A DNA stretch of 64,000 nucleotides from RUG14300 sp964561145 (GCA_964561145.1 CAZLNZ010000006.1:28089-92088); one strand, 5' to 3'; shown: positions 9,300-20,111, counted from the first letter of the stretch. Notes: generated by a model not told the origin, from the sequence alone. A program made the numbers and translations.

Positions 9300-10502
9300 A
9301 TGAGTAAGATTAAAAAGGATAACAATTACATATCTATTAGAGATAGTAGAAAAATAATAAAAGCCAACATAAAGCAGATGAAGTATTACGAGGGCTTGAA
9401 AAGAAAAAAACTGGCACCCTCTGAATATACGAGTTGCATGAAAAACGAAGACAACATCGTTGAGATTGAAAACTTGAAAACTTGCTTTTTTACCGACAAC
9501 GGAACCGTTATGTCCGTAAACGGTGTTTCCTTTAATATACCCAAGAGAAAGATAATAGGTGTCGTTGGAGAGTCGGGCTGTGGAAAAAGCGTAACATCGC
9601 TCTCGATTATGCAGCTGGTTCAAGCACCTCAAGGTCAAGTGGTTGAGGGAGAAATTCGCTTTAACTCCGATTCTTTGGGCTATGACGAAGATGGACATAA
9701 ACTTGCTTACAATATAGCAAAAATGCCTACAAAGGAAATGTACAAAGTTCGTGGTAAAGATATTACAATGATTTTCCAAGAGCCTATGACAAGCTTAAAT
9801 CCCGTGTTTACAATCGGATTTCAGCTTGATGAGGTTTCCTTTACTCATAATCCCGGAATAAGTGACGAAAAGGCAAAGGAGTGTAGCATCGAGATGCTAA
9901 AGAAGGTAGGAATAGCTATGCCAGAGCATGTTTACAAGTCCTATCCTCACGAGCTATCCGGCGGAATGCGTCAGCGTGTTATGATTGCCATGGCACTTGT
10001 CGGCGATCCGAAATTGATCATTGCCGATGAACCGACAACCGCATTAGACGTAACCATTCAAGCACAGATACTCGATTTACTTAAAAAGCTTCAACAAGAG
10101 CAGAACTGCTCGATAATGCTTATTACTCACGATTTAGGAGTTATTGCGGAAATGGCAGATGAGGTTGTTGTTATGTACGCAGGACGTGTCATTGAGAAGG
10201 GTACGGCTAAGGAAATATTCCATAATCCTTTGCACCCTTATACGATTGGCTTGCAAAAGAGCAAACCCTTGATCACATCTTCTTCGACAGAACCCTTGTA
10301 TTCAATACCCGGTCAGGTTCCCAATCCTATAAATTTACCTGATCATTGTTATTTTAAGAATCGTTGCTCGAAATGCATTGAAGGCTGTAACGGAAGCTAT
10401 CCTCAGGAAATAAGGGTAAGTGAAACTCACTATGTTTCCTGTCATCTCTATGCAGAGCAAGCGATACAAGAGAATGTTGCTCAAGAGGGAGGACAAGAAT
10501 GA
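9300..10502 (+). CDS. oppD: Oligopeptide ABC transporter ATPase, OppD type
   Basis: One of the two ATPases that power the importer. I place the start at ATG 9300, preceded by AGGTGG; a longer in-frame start at 9249 would overlap oppC by 44 nt and lacks a ribosome site. Walker A is GESGCGKS, the signature is LSGGMRQR, and Walker B is LIIADEPTTALD. The C-terminal oligo/HPY extension carries the cysteine set seen in this subfamily (C-x5-C-x2-C-x3-C, then VSCHLY). The protein has a basic N-terminal tail of about 45 residues before the ABC core. The stop overlaps the oppF start by four bases (ATGA), a sign of translational coupling. Confidence 0.95.
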   Translation: MSKIKKDNNYISIRDSRKIIKANIKQMKYYEGLKRKKLAPSEYTSCMKNEDNIVEIENLKTCFFTDNGTVMSVNGVSFNIPKRKIIGVVGESGCGKSVTSLSIMQLVQAPQGQVVEGEIRFNSDSLGYDEDGHKLAYNIAKMPTKEMYKVRGKDITMIFQEPMTSLNPVFTIGFQLDEVSFTHNPGISDEKAKECSIEMLKKVGIAMPEHVYKSYPHELSGGMRQRVMIAMALVGDPKLIIADEPTTALDVTIQAQILDLLKKLQQEQNCSIMLITHDLGVIAEMADEVVVMYAGRVIEKGTAKEIFHNPLHPYTIGLQKSKPLITSSSTEPLYSIPGQVPNPINLPDHCYFKNRCSKCIEGCNGSYPQEIRVSETHYVSCHLYAEQAIQENVAQEGGQE

Positions 10503-11809
10503 AAAAGGATTTAAGCATTATTTTCAAACGCTTCGATGAAGAATGTCCGCAAATGCCGATTGAAATTGTCGACCCCGGAACAGAGTCGATTCTTCAAAAG
10601 GGACAAGCTCAAGCGGCGGAAAAGGGCAATGTTATTCTCGAGGTTAGGCACTTGAAAAAGCACTTTCCGATAAAGACCAACTTTTTCGGAAAACCGATAA
10701 AGTTTTTGAAAGCTGTCGACGATGTAAGTTTTTCCGTTCCCGAGGGAAGTACTTTGGGTATTGTCGGTGAATCGGGTTGCGGTAAAACCACGTTAGGTAG
10801 AACCATCTTAAAGCTTCACGATATAACGGGTGGCGAGATAATCTACGACGGTAACGATATTACAAATCTTTCAAGAGCGGAGATGACAAAATATCGCACA
10901 CAGATACAGCTTGTTTTTCAGGATCCATATTCCAGTTTACCTCCTCGTATGACCATTGGAAGTATAATTAGTGAAGCGGTTAAGGTTCATAAGATTGTAC
11001 CTAAGGATCAGGTCAATGATTATGTGTTGAATATAATGAAGCGTTGTGGCTTACAAACGCAGTATTATGACAGATACCCTCACGAGTTTTCGGGTGGTCA
11101 AAGGCAGCGTATTTGTATTGCCAGAGCTTTAGCGGTTAATCCCAGACTTGTTATTTGTGACGAACCTGTTTCTGCACTCGACGTAAGTATTCAAGCACAA
11201 ATAATAAACTTATTGAAGGACCTTCAAAACAATCTTAAGCTCACGTATTTGTTTATTTCTCACGATCTTTCTGTAGTAAAGTATATCACCGATAGAATAT
11301 TGGTAATGTACCTTGGAAATATGATGGAGATAGGCGATACGGATGATATTTTTGAAAATCCCCTTCACCCCTATACAAAGGCGCTGTTTTCCGCAGTACC
11401 GGTACCCGATCCCGATGTGAAGTCGAATAGGATTATTTTACAAGGAGATATTCCCTCTCCCGCAAATCCTCCAAAGGGTTGTAAATTCCATACACGTTGC
11501 GATTCTTGTATGAGCGTTTGTAAGCTTCGCAATCCAAAGTATATTGAGGCTTCACCCAATCATTTTGTTGCTTGTCACCTTTACGATAAGGAAGTAATGG
11601 AAAGAGTCGGAGAGTATGACGAAATTTATGATAAATATAAATTCGAGGTCGAGGAGTACGAGGAAAGAAAGCGAAACTTTGACAACGAAAGGAAAGAGGC
11701 TCTTGACGAAATCAATATTTTCAAAAAACTTAAAAGATTTATAAAGAAGGAAAATCAAGAGGCATACTCCGGGGATAACTCTGATTCCGAAAAGAGCAAT
11801 GAAGAATAA
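10499..11809 (+). CDS. oppF: Oligopeptide ABC transporter ATPase, OppF type
   Basis: The second ATPase of the peptide importer. Walker A GESGCGKT, Q-loop QLVFQDPYSSL, signature FSGGQRQR and Walker B LVICDEPVSALD are all intact. The C-terminal oligo/HPY region has the usual cysteines (FHTRCDSC and VACHLY). Beyond that lies a charged, coiled-coil-like tail of about 75 residues (EVEEYEERKRNFDNERKEA and onward), making the protein 436 residues against the usual ~320-350. The start overlaps the oppD stop by 4 nt; the small downstream gene begins 11 nt before this stop. The tail could contact another membrane component, but that is only a guess. Confidence 0.95.
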   Translation: MKKDLSIIFKRFDEECPQMPIEIVDPGTESILQKGQAQAAEKGNVILEVRHLKKHFPIKTNFFGKPIKFLKAVDDVSFSVPEGSTLGIVGESGCGKTTLGRTILKLHDITGGEIIYDGNDITNLSRAEMTKYRTQIQLVFQDPYSSLPPRMTIGSIISEAVKVHKIVPKDQVNDYVLNIMKRCGLQTQYYDRYPHEFSGGQRQRICIARALAVNPRLVICDEPVSALDVSIQAQIINLLKDLQNNLKLTYLFISHDLSVVKYITDRILVMYLGNMMEIGDTDDIFENPLHPYTKALFSAVPVPDPDVKSNRIILQGDIPSPANPPKGCKFHTRCDSCMSVCKLRNPKYIEASPNHFVACHLYDKEVMERVGEYDEIYDKYKFEVEEYEERKRNFDNERKEALDEINIFKKLKRFIKKENQEAYSGDNSDSEKSNEE

Positions 11810-12062
11810 AAAGGATAAAAAAAGAAAAGCCGCATATCACGATGACGGACACACCGTATACAATATGGATAATGTCGTAAGACAAAATCCCTTCGGACCC
11901 GATGATATAGGCAATGATAGCAAAAAAGAAAATGTTGGCTTGAGCAGAAAAGAACGCTTCGCCGCAATTAGAGCGGCATTTCAGGTCTATTTCCCGGTAT
12001 TACTCGGCGTACTTATCTGCTTTGGCTTGACGGCTTTATTACTAGTTTTTTGGTTAAAATAA
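11799..12062 (+). CDS. Small single-span membrane protein in the opp/subtilase block
   Basis: An 87-residue protein with no family that I recognise. The first ~60 residues are highly charged (KNKKDKKRKAAYHDDG at the start); residues about 62-86 form one hydrophobic span ending in VFWLK. It overlaps the end of oppF by 11 nt and stops 10 nt before the giant subtilase gene, so it is almost certainly translated with them. The inside-positive N-terminus and the C-terminal span suggest a tail-anchored protein with a cytoplasmic basic domain. It could be an accessory subunit of the importer or a partner of the protease; nothing in the sequence decides between these. Confidence 0.65.
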   Translation: MKNKKDKKRKAAYHDDGHTVYNMDNVVRQNPFGPDDIGNDSKKENVGLSRKERFAAIRAAFQVYFPVLLGVLICFGLTALLLVFWLK

Positions 12063-12072
12063 AGGAGACTGA

Positions 12073-15000
12073 ATGAAATCTACTAGAAGAACAAACAAAC
12101 TTACCTTAATCGTTTGTGCCATTGTATTGGCAACGATGTGTATAACGTTGTTTGCTTGTAGCTCTCAGATTGTTACCCCCTCCGACTCTAATGGTGGGAT
12201 AAAGAATGAAAATCTGCAAGAGTTACAGATACTCAAAAGCGAGTTAAAGCTTACGCAAGAGCAAACAATGTCTCAAATAAAAGCAGATTATCTACTTGAG
12301 AACAACGGATACAAGGACGATGATGAAATAGTAGTAATGGTATCCCTTCAGGAGGAAGCTTTACTAGATGCTTTTAACGATAGATATTATAGGGAATACA
12401 AGACGGTTGCGGAATTCGCTGAAAGTCAAGTGGGCATAGATATGCTTGCTAAGATTAAATCGGAGCAAAATTCTTTTGTCGACTCCTTAAAAAGAGCGGG
12501 CTATACTCTTGAGCTTGTGAATTCCTACAATACCATTATCAACGCCGTTGCGATAGAAATTCCCTATGGCAGTATGAAGTCTATAGAAGGACTTGGCGGT
12601 GTAAAGAACGTGATAATGTCAGAAACCTATAATCGTCCGCAAGAAGCTAAAGGTGAGAGCTACAGTGCCGTTGAGAATATCGTTGATATCTACGAGACGG
12701 GTATTTATAAATCCGACTGTGTTGATTTTAAGGGCAGAGGAACTTCTGTTGCTATCTTAGACTCCGGTTTCGATCTTGCGCACAGCGTATTCAGTGTAGA
12801 TAATATTGACGATATCTCCGAAGATCAATTAATGATAAAGGCTCAAGACATAAAGGACGTTTTAGCCTATACAAAGGCGGCTACATTTACTCAAGATTTA
12901 GATTTTTCCGATGTTTATTATAGCACCAAAATCCCATTCTCCTATGACTATGCGGATAAGGATCCCGATGTTAACCCCTATGATTCAGAGCATGGGACTC
13001 ACGTTGCGGGCATAATTGCAGGAAAAGATGATGTTATCACGGGCATCGCTATAGAAACGCAGCTCGTATTACTGAAGGTATTCCCGGACCTCGATGATGG
13101 TGGAAAAACAGAGGATATAACAGCAGCACTGGAGGATGCAGTATTACTCGGTGTCGATGCTATTAATATGAGCTTAGGCTCCTCCTGCGGTTTTGCGAGA
13201 GAGGAAGACGGAAACGCTATCAATGATATTTATGATAAGATTAAGAAAGCAGGTATCAGTTTAATAACCGCTGCAAGCAATAGCTATAGCTCCGGTTACG
13301 GTGGAGACCAAGGCAACACTAACTTGGTAACCAATCCCGATTCTGCAACTGTAGGCTCTCCTTCGACCTATGAGGCAGCATTGTCGGTTGCATCCATTTC
13401 CGGAACGAAGAGCAAGTATCTCGTTGCAAACGGCTCTGAAGTTGTTTTCTTTAACGAGTCTAATGCTGTAACGGGTGATCCTAACGACTTTTTCCAAGAG
13501 CTGTTCGAGGACTTGAACGTAACCAATCAAAAGGTTACTTTAAATTATGTTACGGTTCCCGGTGTAGGTAAGGCAATAAACTATAACGGAATCGACGTTA
13601 AGGGTAAGATTGCACTCGTTCGTCGTGGCGATAATACCTTTGAAGAAAAGGCGTTGAACGCAAAAGCGGCAGGAGCCATTGCTTGTATTATATACAATAA
13701 CATAGATGGTGACATTTTAATGAGTATGGGTAAAACCGACCATATTCCTACCATTTCAATCTCTAAGGATGACGGAAGTAAACTTGCAGAAAAGTCGGAA
13801 GGGACAATCGTTATCGATATAGCCAATCAAGCGGGTCCCTTTATGTCCGATTTCTCTAGCTGGGGACCCTTGCCCTCATTGGAGCTTAAACCGGAGATTA
13901 CCGCCCACGGCGGAAATATTAAATCCTCTGTGCCCAGCGGTGGCTATGACGAATTGTCGGGAACCTCTATGGCAACCCCAAACCTTTGCGGTATAGTTGT
14001 GTTAATAAGACAATATCTAAAGGAGAAATATCCCGAAATATCTGCTCCTGAGCTATCAAAGCTAACGAATCAGATGCTAATGAGTACTGCAACTATTATT
14101 TTGAACGAAGAGGGTAATCCCTATTCTCCTCGTAAACAGGGTGCAGGACTTGCAAGTATTGCAAACGTTGTAAATACGAAGGCATATCTATCTGTAGACG
14201 GTATTGACAGACCTAAGCTTGATCTTCTTGACGATCCTACTCGTACTGGTGTATATACAATGAAGTTTAACGTTCATAACATGGGCGATACTTCCGTTGT
14301 ATATGATATTGACCTAATTGGCATGACGGAAAGCGTGTCGGCATATGAAAAGACTCACGTTGCCGAAAAAGCTACAATTCTATCCAACAATTTCACTCTT
14401 AGCGTAGAAAACGGCGAACTCAAAGGTAATACCTTGACCGTAAAAGGCGGAGAGACTGCAAAAATAACTTTGGTTTACACACTTACCGATGCGGATAAGA
14501 ATATGATGGATGAGTTATTCCCATATGGGATGTATGTAGAAGGCTTTGTCAAGTTGATTGATAATAGCGAGGAGAGTGCGGTTAATCTCAATATCCCCTT
14601 CCTTGCATTCTATGGTGATTGGACGCAAGCTCCCATGTTTGATAAGACATATTATGAGGTTGAAAGTGAAGCACACGATCAAGCAATCGATGATGATGAC
14701 AAGATTAAAGCCGATTACTATGCAACGACCCCCTATGGTTCGTACTATTATAACTACATAATTCCTCTAGGAACATATTTATATGATGTAGATACTACCA
14801 AGTATGATGAAATTCCCGCAACTGAAGAGCACATTGCTATTTCGAACGTACTTGGTACCATTGACGGAATATCTGCAGTATACGCAGGTCTTTTGCGTAA
14901 TGCAAAGACAATGACCTATTCTATAGTCGACACTGTTACGGGAGAGGTTGCATATGAAGAGGTGTTTTATAATGCAAGAAAAGCCTATTCTTACGGCGGC

Positions 15001-18000
15001 ACTCCTATTCCCAATTACGAGTACCTAAAACTTAAATCAACAGAGCTTGGATTAATCAACAACAGAACCTACACCTTTAGCATGGTAGGAAGACTTGATT
15101 ATGGTGATGGTGGCGAAGCTAACAATGTCAGAAGTGAATTCACCTTTGACTTCTATTTCGATGACGAGGCTCCTGTAATAAAGTCGGCGACCTATGAAAA
15201 GGTATATGATAAAACCCTGAAAAAGGATCGTTATTATATTAACTTGGTGGTTTATGATAATCATTATGTACAATCTATCACGCCTATAATATTTACTTCA
15301 AGCTCAAGCTATACCTTCTTGACGGAGAATCCTATTCCCGTATACAGCGAAAAGGGTGCCAATAACAAGGTTCGCTTCGAGATAACGGATTATTTGAACG
15401 ATATTTATGCAGATGCAATTATTACCAGCGGTCTAGCATTTTCTATTGACGATTATGCTTTGAACTCTAATATATATATTTGTCAGCTTCCCGGAACAAG
15501 GGGTGATTTTAAATTTACAAGTGACGGAACCATGGATGGAGCCGATCTCATAATTCTCAGTGTAGAAGAGGGTGAGCTTGTAGACTTGACAAGATATCTT
15601 GCAACAAGCGATAGTACCGTTGACGAGAATAAGGATTATCTTAAATATTTGGTTTGGACCTCCTCGAATGAAAAGGTTATTGAGGTTAAGGAGGGTATTC
15701 TTAAAGCTAATAAGGCTGGAAGAGCTACCGTTACCGTTCAAGAACAGATGGAGCTTAAGCAAGCCATATTGATTATCAACGTCAAGAGCAAGCAGGATGA
15801 AGTAGCAGAAGCCTCGGATGCTGTAATAGGTAATGTTGACGAGGGTAAAATAAAGGAAATTCGCTTTGCATATTTTGATACGCTCTTTGCCTATTCGAGG
15901 GCAGCACAAACCAGTGAAATCGGTCAAACAGGGGATAGGAAATTCATCTCTGCAATGAATGGAATCTCCTTCTACCCCGGTGAGAAGATACAGCTCTTCT
16001 ATGATATAGAGCCGTGGTATGTTGCCGACAACTATAAAGTAAGTTTCGAGTCAACAAACCCGTTGGTTGCTACGGTAAATGAAGAGGGCGAAGTAACAGG
16101 GCTTAAAGAGGGCACAACCTCTATTGTCTTAAGAGTAGAGGGTTCTTCGTTGATGGCAAGGGTTAGAATTACCATCAAGAATGAGTTTGTAATTGAAAAT
16201 CGTAGCCTTATTGCCTACAAGGGATTGGGTGGCGATGTTGTAATACCCGACGATGAAGGTATACTTTATATCGGTGCCTATGCCTTCTGTTTGTATACGA
16301 CTGATAATACTATAGAGCTTACAGAGGAGGACTATGATGCAAATAAAATACCTGCAACAAATACCTCTGTTACCTCAGTGGTCATTCCCAACGGTGTTGA
16401 GGATATTCAAAAATACGCATTCTATAATTGCTCGGGTTTACGTTCTGTAGTTATTCCCGATACGGTTAAGTATATAAGGGAATGTGCATTCTATAATGAT
16501 GTAAAACTTGAAGAAATAGATATTAAGAATGTTCAAGTCATAGGAAGGGAAGCCTTCAAGGGTTGTGTTAAGCTTGATAATGTAGATTTATCTAAGGTTT
16601 ATGCAATAGGTTCAAAAGCCTTTGACGGTTGTTCCTCATTGTCTAAAGCAGACTTGTCATCATTGCGCAACACGGGCGATACCGCATTCCGCCATTGTAC
16701 AAACTTGAAGGAATTAATAATCAACGAGCATACAAAACTTGCACAAGCAATGTTTGTTGATATCGGAGTTGAAGAGGTTACAATTTATAATAAAGGAACC
16801 TATATTCCCGCTTTCTTATTTGCGAACTGTGTCAATTTGAAAAAAGTCATCCTAAAAAATGATCTCGAAGGTATTCAAAACGGTGCATTCTCGGGTTGCG
16901 AGGCATTGACAGATTTTGCAATAGAGGGCGAGCTTAAGTCGATAGGTGAGCAAGCTTTTTATAATGATGTTGCCCTTAAAACTTTTATCCTTCCCGATTG
17001 TGATGTGAGTATCGATGTTTATGCTTTTTATAAATGTGAAAGCCTAAGCGAGCTTGTATTTAAGGCAAATACCCACCTGTCCTCGACAAACGGCGCAATG
17101 TTCCAAGACACCGCATTGAGCAGCTTTACAGTAAGTGAAGACAATATGTGGTATTCCTCTTCCGACAACGGATTATTAATTTCCAAGGACGGCAAATCGA
17201 TAATTCTTGCATCCATTGGCATCGACTTCGGAGATCTTGTAATCGACGAGGGAGTAGAATATATTGAGGACGGAGCTTTCTCCGGTGCTACAATAAACAG
17301 TTTAACCATAACTAATAATAAAACGATAATAGGCGATTATGCTTTTGCCAATTGTTTGACGTTAAGTAAAATAGTATTCCCCGACAAAAAGGGCGTAGAA
17401 CTTGGTAAACACTCCTTCAACGGTGCCGAAAAGCTTGTTGAGGTGGAGAATTCCGACAAGGTTCTTAAAATGGATGATTACGCTTTCGCAAACACTTCTC
17501 TTAAGGAAATAGTTCTGGGAGCAAACGGCGAATTCGGTGAAGGTGCTTTCTTCCAATCCTCCTTGGAACAAGTTACAATCGGAGCTAATTCCAAATTCGG
17601 AATGGGTGCCTTCCAAAAGTGCTTATCCTTAATAACTGTAAATATGCCGGAGCAAGGCGGAGTTAGGTTCGGTCAATCCTGTTTTGCAAACGATGCGAAT
17701 CTTAAGAACATCGATCTGACAAAAATAAGCACTGTTATTTCCAATGAAGCTTTCTATGGTTGTTCTTCGTTGTATGAGGCAAATATTCCGCATGTAACAA
17801 AAATAGGCTCCTATGCTTTTGCCGATTGCAGTTCTTTGACAAAAGTAACCCTTGAAAACGTACAAGTAATAGGTGAGGGTGCTTTCGGTCGTTATGAGCA
17901 GTATAGCCAAGCACCGAGAATTGAGAAGATCGATCTTCCTGAAACCTTAACTTCTTTAGGTGACGGTGCCTTTATCGGCTGTTCTGCATTGCAAAGCGTT

Positions 18001-19536
18001 GTTGTTCCCGATTCGGTTGTTGATTTCGGTGATTTCATGTTTACATACTGTGAAAGCCTTACCTCGGCAAAGCTGGGTTCGGGAATCAAAAATATAGGAC
18101 AATATACTTTCTATGGCTGTTCCCTGCTTTCGAAGGTTGAGTTTAGCGGAAAGGAAATCGGAGAGCTTGCCTTCTCTCAAACGAGCTCATTAACCTATGT
18201 TGATTTATCCAATGTCGAAAAAATCGGGTGGGGTGCTTTTGAGTCGAGTGGATTAAGCGGTGATGTGATCGCCGATAAACTGACAGTGCTCGATGATTAT
18301 GCCTTCCAAAATGCTAATATTAAATCCTTTAGCGGAGCGAGCTTGGCATCTATCGGTGTATCTGCTTTCCAGAACAATGCGGAACTTTCGGATTTCACTT
18401 TCTCAAAGAATTTGGAAAGTATCGGAACAGAGGCATTTTTAGGATGCAAGTCCCTAAAGACTTTCTATACACCGGAGCATTCTGCAACCGGTACAATAAA
18501 TGATTTTGCATATCTGAACAACGGAGTACTGTATACAAAAATGAAGTCGGGATATATGCAATTGACCTCGGTTCCTGCAGGACGTGAAGCACAGACCTTG
18601 ATTGTCGACGAAGGAACTTATCGTATAGATAGATATGCCGGTAACGAGAATGAATATATAAAGGTAATAACTCTTCCCGATAGCTTAAGACTTATCGGAA
18701 ACTATGCTTTTTATGGATACAGTAAACTGAGCACCGTCGAGTTTAAATCTGTTACAGCACCTGCCCTTGAGGATTACTATAATAGTAGCTCCGAACTTGC
18801 CGAAACCGATCCCGGTTATGATTTACTACATAATAGCTTCGACCTCTTCGGATTTGAATTATACTACTATAACTTTATTGATCTAGCAGGCAAGAAGGAA
18901 CCAATTTCGATGGTATTGCCGTCTAATGCCGACATTACAGGCTACGATAGTATTGTGTACGAAGCTTATTTTGGTAGTGTTGATAAGGCAATGAGAAGCA
19001 ATTATGTTGCAATGGAGAAGAACATGATTAACTTTATTTCCTATGCAAAGAAGGTTCAAGCTCTAAATGTAATTGGTCTTACAAGTGAAAATCTTATCAA
19101 TAATGCAGTGGCTTGCTATAAGGCATTAACTCAAGATCCGACGTCATATGGAATCGATCCCGAGCTTTGGGAAGGATATGTCGAGAGCGTAACAAACGCA
19201 AAAGCAACTCTTACAAAGCTTAAGATTGAGGATGCCGGACAAAAGGTAATCGCTGTTCAAGAAAGAATCGATTCCCTTCCCACCGAGTTTAAGGTTGAGG
19301 ATTTGGAGTTATTGAGATCTGTTGCAGCGGACATCAATGCTTTACTTCCTAAGGATAAGGCACTGTTAGATACCTCGAGATACGATCTATTGATAGCTTC
19401 TTATGATAGTTACAGAGAGAGCGTAGTGCAAGAGGTAAGACCGATAATCAATTCCTTCGATAACATCGTGGCGGGTATTGCCGTTATGGTTTCCGTACTG
19501 GCAATAGGACTTGCTTTTGCCATTAAGGCGATATAA
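12073..19536 (+). CDS. Giant surface subtilase with BspA-type leucine-rich repeats
   Basis: A 2487-residue S8-family serine endopeptidase, the probable degradative enzyme that feeds the adjacent Opp importer. The start follows AAAGGAG. The lipobox is LFAC (C29). Residues about 70-200 resemble an I9-type propeptide. The catalytic triad is D230 (AILDSGFD), H307 (HGTHVAG) and S632 (SGTSMATPN). A protease-associated domain is inserted around 470-590, as in lactocepin/C5a-peptidase relatives. Beta-sandwich regions and two Big_2-like modules (about 1155-1240 and 1315-1375) follow, then a long LRR_5/BspA region (about 1390-2230) with repeated AFxxCxxL units. A helical region and a C-terminal membrane span (about 2462-2484) end the protein. 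No LPXTG motif is present, so it appears anchored at both ends. Confidence 0.93.
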   Translation: MKSTRRTNKLTLIVCAIVLATMCITLFACSSQIVTPSDSNGGIKNENLQELQILKSELKLTQEQTMSQIKADYLLENNGYKDDDEIVVMVSLQEEALLDAFNDRYYREYKTVAEFAESQVGIDMLAKIKSEQNSFVDSLKRAGYTLELVNSYNTIINAVAIEIPYGSMKSIEGLGGVKNVIMSETYNRPQEAKGESYSAVENIVDIYETGIYKSDCVDFKGRGTSVAILDSGFDLAHSVFSVDNIDDISEDQLMIKAQDIKDVLAYTKAATFTQDLDFSDVYYSTKIPFSYDYADKDPDVNPYDSEHGTHVAGIIAGKDDVITGIAIETQLVLLKVFPDLDDGGKTEDITAALEDAVLLGVDAINMSLGSSCGFAREEDGNAINDIYDKIKKAGISLITAASNSYSSGYGGDQGNTNLVTNPDSATVGSPSTYEAALSVASISGTKSKYLVANGSEVVFFNESNAVTGDPNDFFQELFEDLNVTNQKVTLNYVTVPGVGKAINYNGIDVKGKIALVRRGDNTFEEKALNAKAAGAIACIIYNNIDGDILMSMGKTDHIPTISISKDDGSKLAEKSEGTIVIDIANQAGPFMSDFSSWGPLPSLELKPEITAHGGNIKSSVPSGGYDELSGTSMATPNLCGIVVLIRQYLKEKYPEISAPELSKLTNQMLMSTATIILNEEGNPYSPRKQGAGLASIANVVNTKAYLSVDGIDRPKLDLLDDPTRTGVYTMKFNVHNMGDTSVVYDIDLIGMTESVSAYEKTHVAEKATILSNNFTLSVENGELKGNTLTVKGGETAKITLVYTLTDADKNMMDELFPYGMYVEGFVKLIDNSEESAVNLNIPFLAFYGDWTQAPMFDKTYYEVESEAHDQAIDDDDKIKADYYATTPYGSYYYNYIIPLGTYLYDVDTTKYDEIPATEEHIAISNVLGTIDGISAVYAGLLRNAKTMTYSIVDTVTGEVAYEEVFYNARKAYSYGGTPIPNYEYLKLKSTELGLINNRTYTFSMVGRLDYGDGGEANNVRSEFTFDFYFDDEAPVIKSATYEKVYDKTLKKDRYYINLVVYDNHYVQSITPIIFTSSSSYTFLTENPIPVYSEKGANNKVRFEITDYLNDIYADAIITSGLAFSIDDYALNSNIYICQLPGTRGDFKFTSDGTMDGADLIILSVEEGELVDLTRYLATSDSTVDENKDYLKYLVWTSSNEKVIEVKEGILKANKAGRATVTVQEQMELKQAILIINVKSKQDEVAEASDAVIGNVDEGKIKEIRFAYFDTLFAYSRAAQTSEIGQTGDRKFISAMNGISFYPGEKIQLFYDIEPWYVADNYKVSFESTNPLVATVNEEGEVTGLKEGTTSIVLRVEGSSLMARVRITIKNEFVIENRSLIAYKGLGGDVVIPDDEGILYIGAYAFCLYTTDNTIELTEEDYDANKIPATNTSVTSVVIPNGVEDIQKYAFYNCSGLRSVVIPDTVKYIRECAFYNDVKLEEIDIKNVQVIGREAFKGCVKLDNVDLSKVYAIGSKAFDGCSSLSKADLSSLRNTGDTAFRHCTNLKELIINEHTKLAQAMFVDIGVEEVTIYNKGTYIPAFLFANCVNLKKVILKNDLEGIQNGAFSGCEALTDFAIEGELKSIGEQAFYNDVALKTFILPDCDVSIDVYAFYKCESLSELVFKANTHLSSTNGAMFQDTALSSFTVSEDNMWYSSSDNGLLISKDGKSIILASIGIDFGDLVIDEGVEYIEDGAFSGATINSLTITNNKTIIGDYAFANCLTLSKIVFPDKKGVELGKHSFNGAEKLVEVENSDKVLKMDDYAFANTSLKEIVLGANGEFGEGAFFQSSLEQVTIGANSKFGMGAFQKCLSLITVNMPEQGGVRFGQSCFANDANLKNIDLTKISTVISNEAFYGCSSLYEANIPHVTKIGSYAFADCSSLTKVTLENVQVIGEGAFGRYEQYSQAPRIEKIDLPETLTSLGDGAFIGCSALQSVVVPDSVVDFGDFMFTYCESLTSAKLGSGIKNIGQYTFYGCSLLSKVEFSGKEIGELAFSQTSSLTYVDLSNVEKIGWGAFESSGLSGDVIADKLTVLDDYAFQNANIKSFSGASLASIGVSAFQNNAELSDFTFSKNLESIGTEAFLGCKSLKTFYTPEHSATGTINDFAYLNNGVLYTKMKSGYMQLTSVPAGREAQTLIVDEGTYRIDRYAGNENEYIKVITLPDSLRLIGNYAFYGYSKLSTVEFKSVTAPALEDYYNSSSELAETDPGYDLLHNSFDLFGFELYYYNFIDLAGKKEPISMVLPSNADITGYDSIVYEAYFGSVDKAMRSNYVAMEKNMINFISYAKKVQALNVIGLTSENLINNAVACYKALTQDPTSYGIDPELWEGYVESVTNAKATLTKLKIEDAGQKVIAVQERIDSLPTEFKVEDLELLRSVAADINALLPKDKALLDTSRYDLLIASYDSYRESVVQEVRPIINSFDNIVAGIAVMVSVLAIGLAFAIKAI

Positions 19537-19546
19537 GGAGTAGCGT

Positions 19547-20098
19547 ATGAAGAATAACATAAAGAATGCATGCGTAATAATATCATTAATATTGATACTC
19601 ACCTTCCTTGTGGTTGTTTTTGGGGCCTGCAAGGAAAGCGAGAAGGATATTCTCGGAAACTCTATGAGCGACGTCAAAGCAGCGTCCTTTGATATTAGCG
19701 TTTTCGATAACGGAGTAAAGGTTTACGGCTATAAAAAGAGTGTTACCCTTCAAGAAACAAAAGCTGAAATCGCAACCGAAGAATCCAAGCTCAATTCCGG
19801 CTTTGTACTAGAGAGTAATACCACTTACGATAGTGTGGAAAATCCCGATTTATCCAAGCTTATTGTGCTCGACTTAAACGACGAGCTTATAGATAGCAAG
19901 GAACGGAAAAACGACGTTTTAACCTTAAAAGTAAAAAAAGAAAATGCACCTAAGGTTTTAGGTATATACGATTACGGCTTTGCCGAGGATATCGTTGTAC
20001 GGTGCGTGTTTAATTCAAAGAGATTGGAAAGCGTTACGTCTGAATTCACCGCAGATAGCGGTAGAACGTTGGTTGTAACCTACACCTATTCTTATTAA
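19547..20098 (+). CDS. Small lipoprotein of unknown function in the subtilase block
   Basis: A 183-residue predicted lipoprotein. The start lies 10 nt after the subtilase stop and follows GGAG; the signal peptide ends in the lipobox FGAC. The mature part (~155 residues) is mostly beta-type and charged, with no cysteines and no motif I can assign (for example DISVFDNGVKVYGYKK and later ENAPKVLGIYDYGFAED). Tight spacing to the subtilase and to the next lipoprotein suggests one functional unit. It could be a protease-associated chaperone or a substrate-binding accessory; this is inference from position only. Confidence 0.7.
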   Translation: MKNNIKNACVIISLILILTFLVVVFGACKESEKDILGNSMSDVKAASFDISVFDNGVKVYGYKKSVTLQETKAEIATEESKLNSGFVLESNTTYDSVENPDLSKLIVLDLNDELIDSKERKNDVLTLKVKKENAPKVLGIYDYGFAEDIVVRCVFNSKRLESVTSEFTADSGRTLVVTYTYSY

Positions 20099-20111
20099 GG
20101 AGGGTGAAGTG

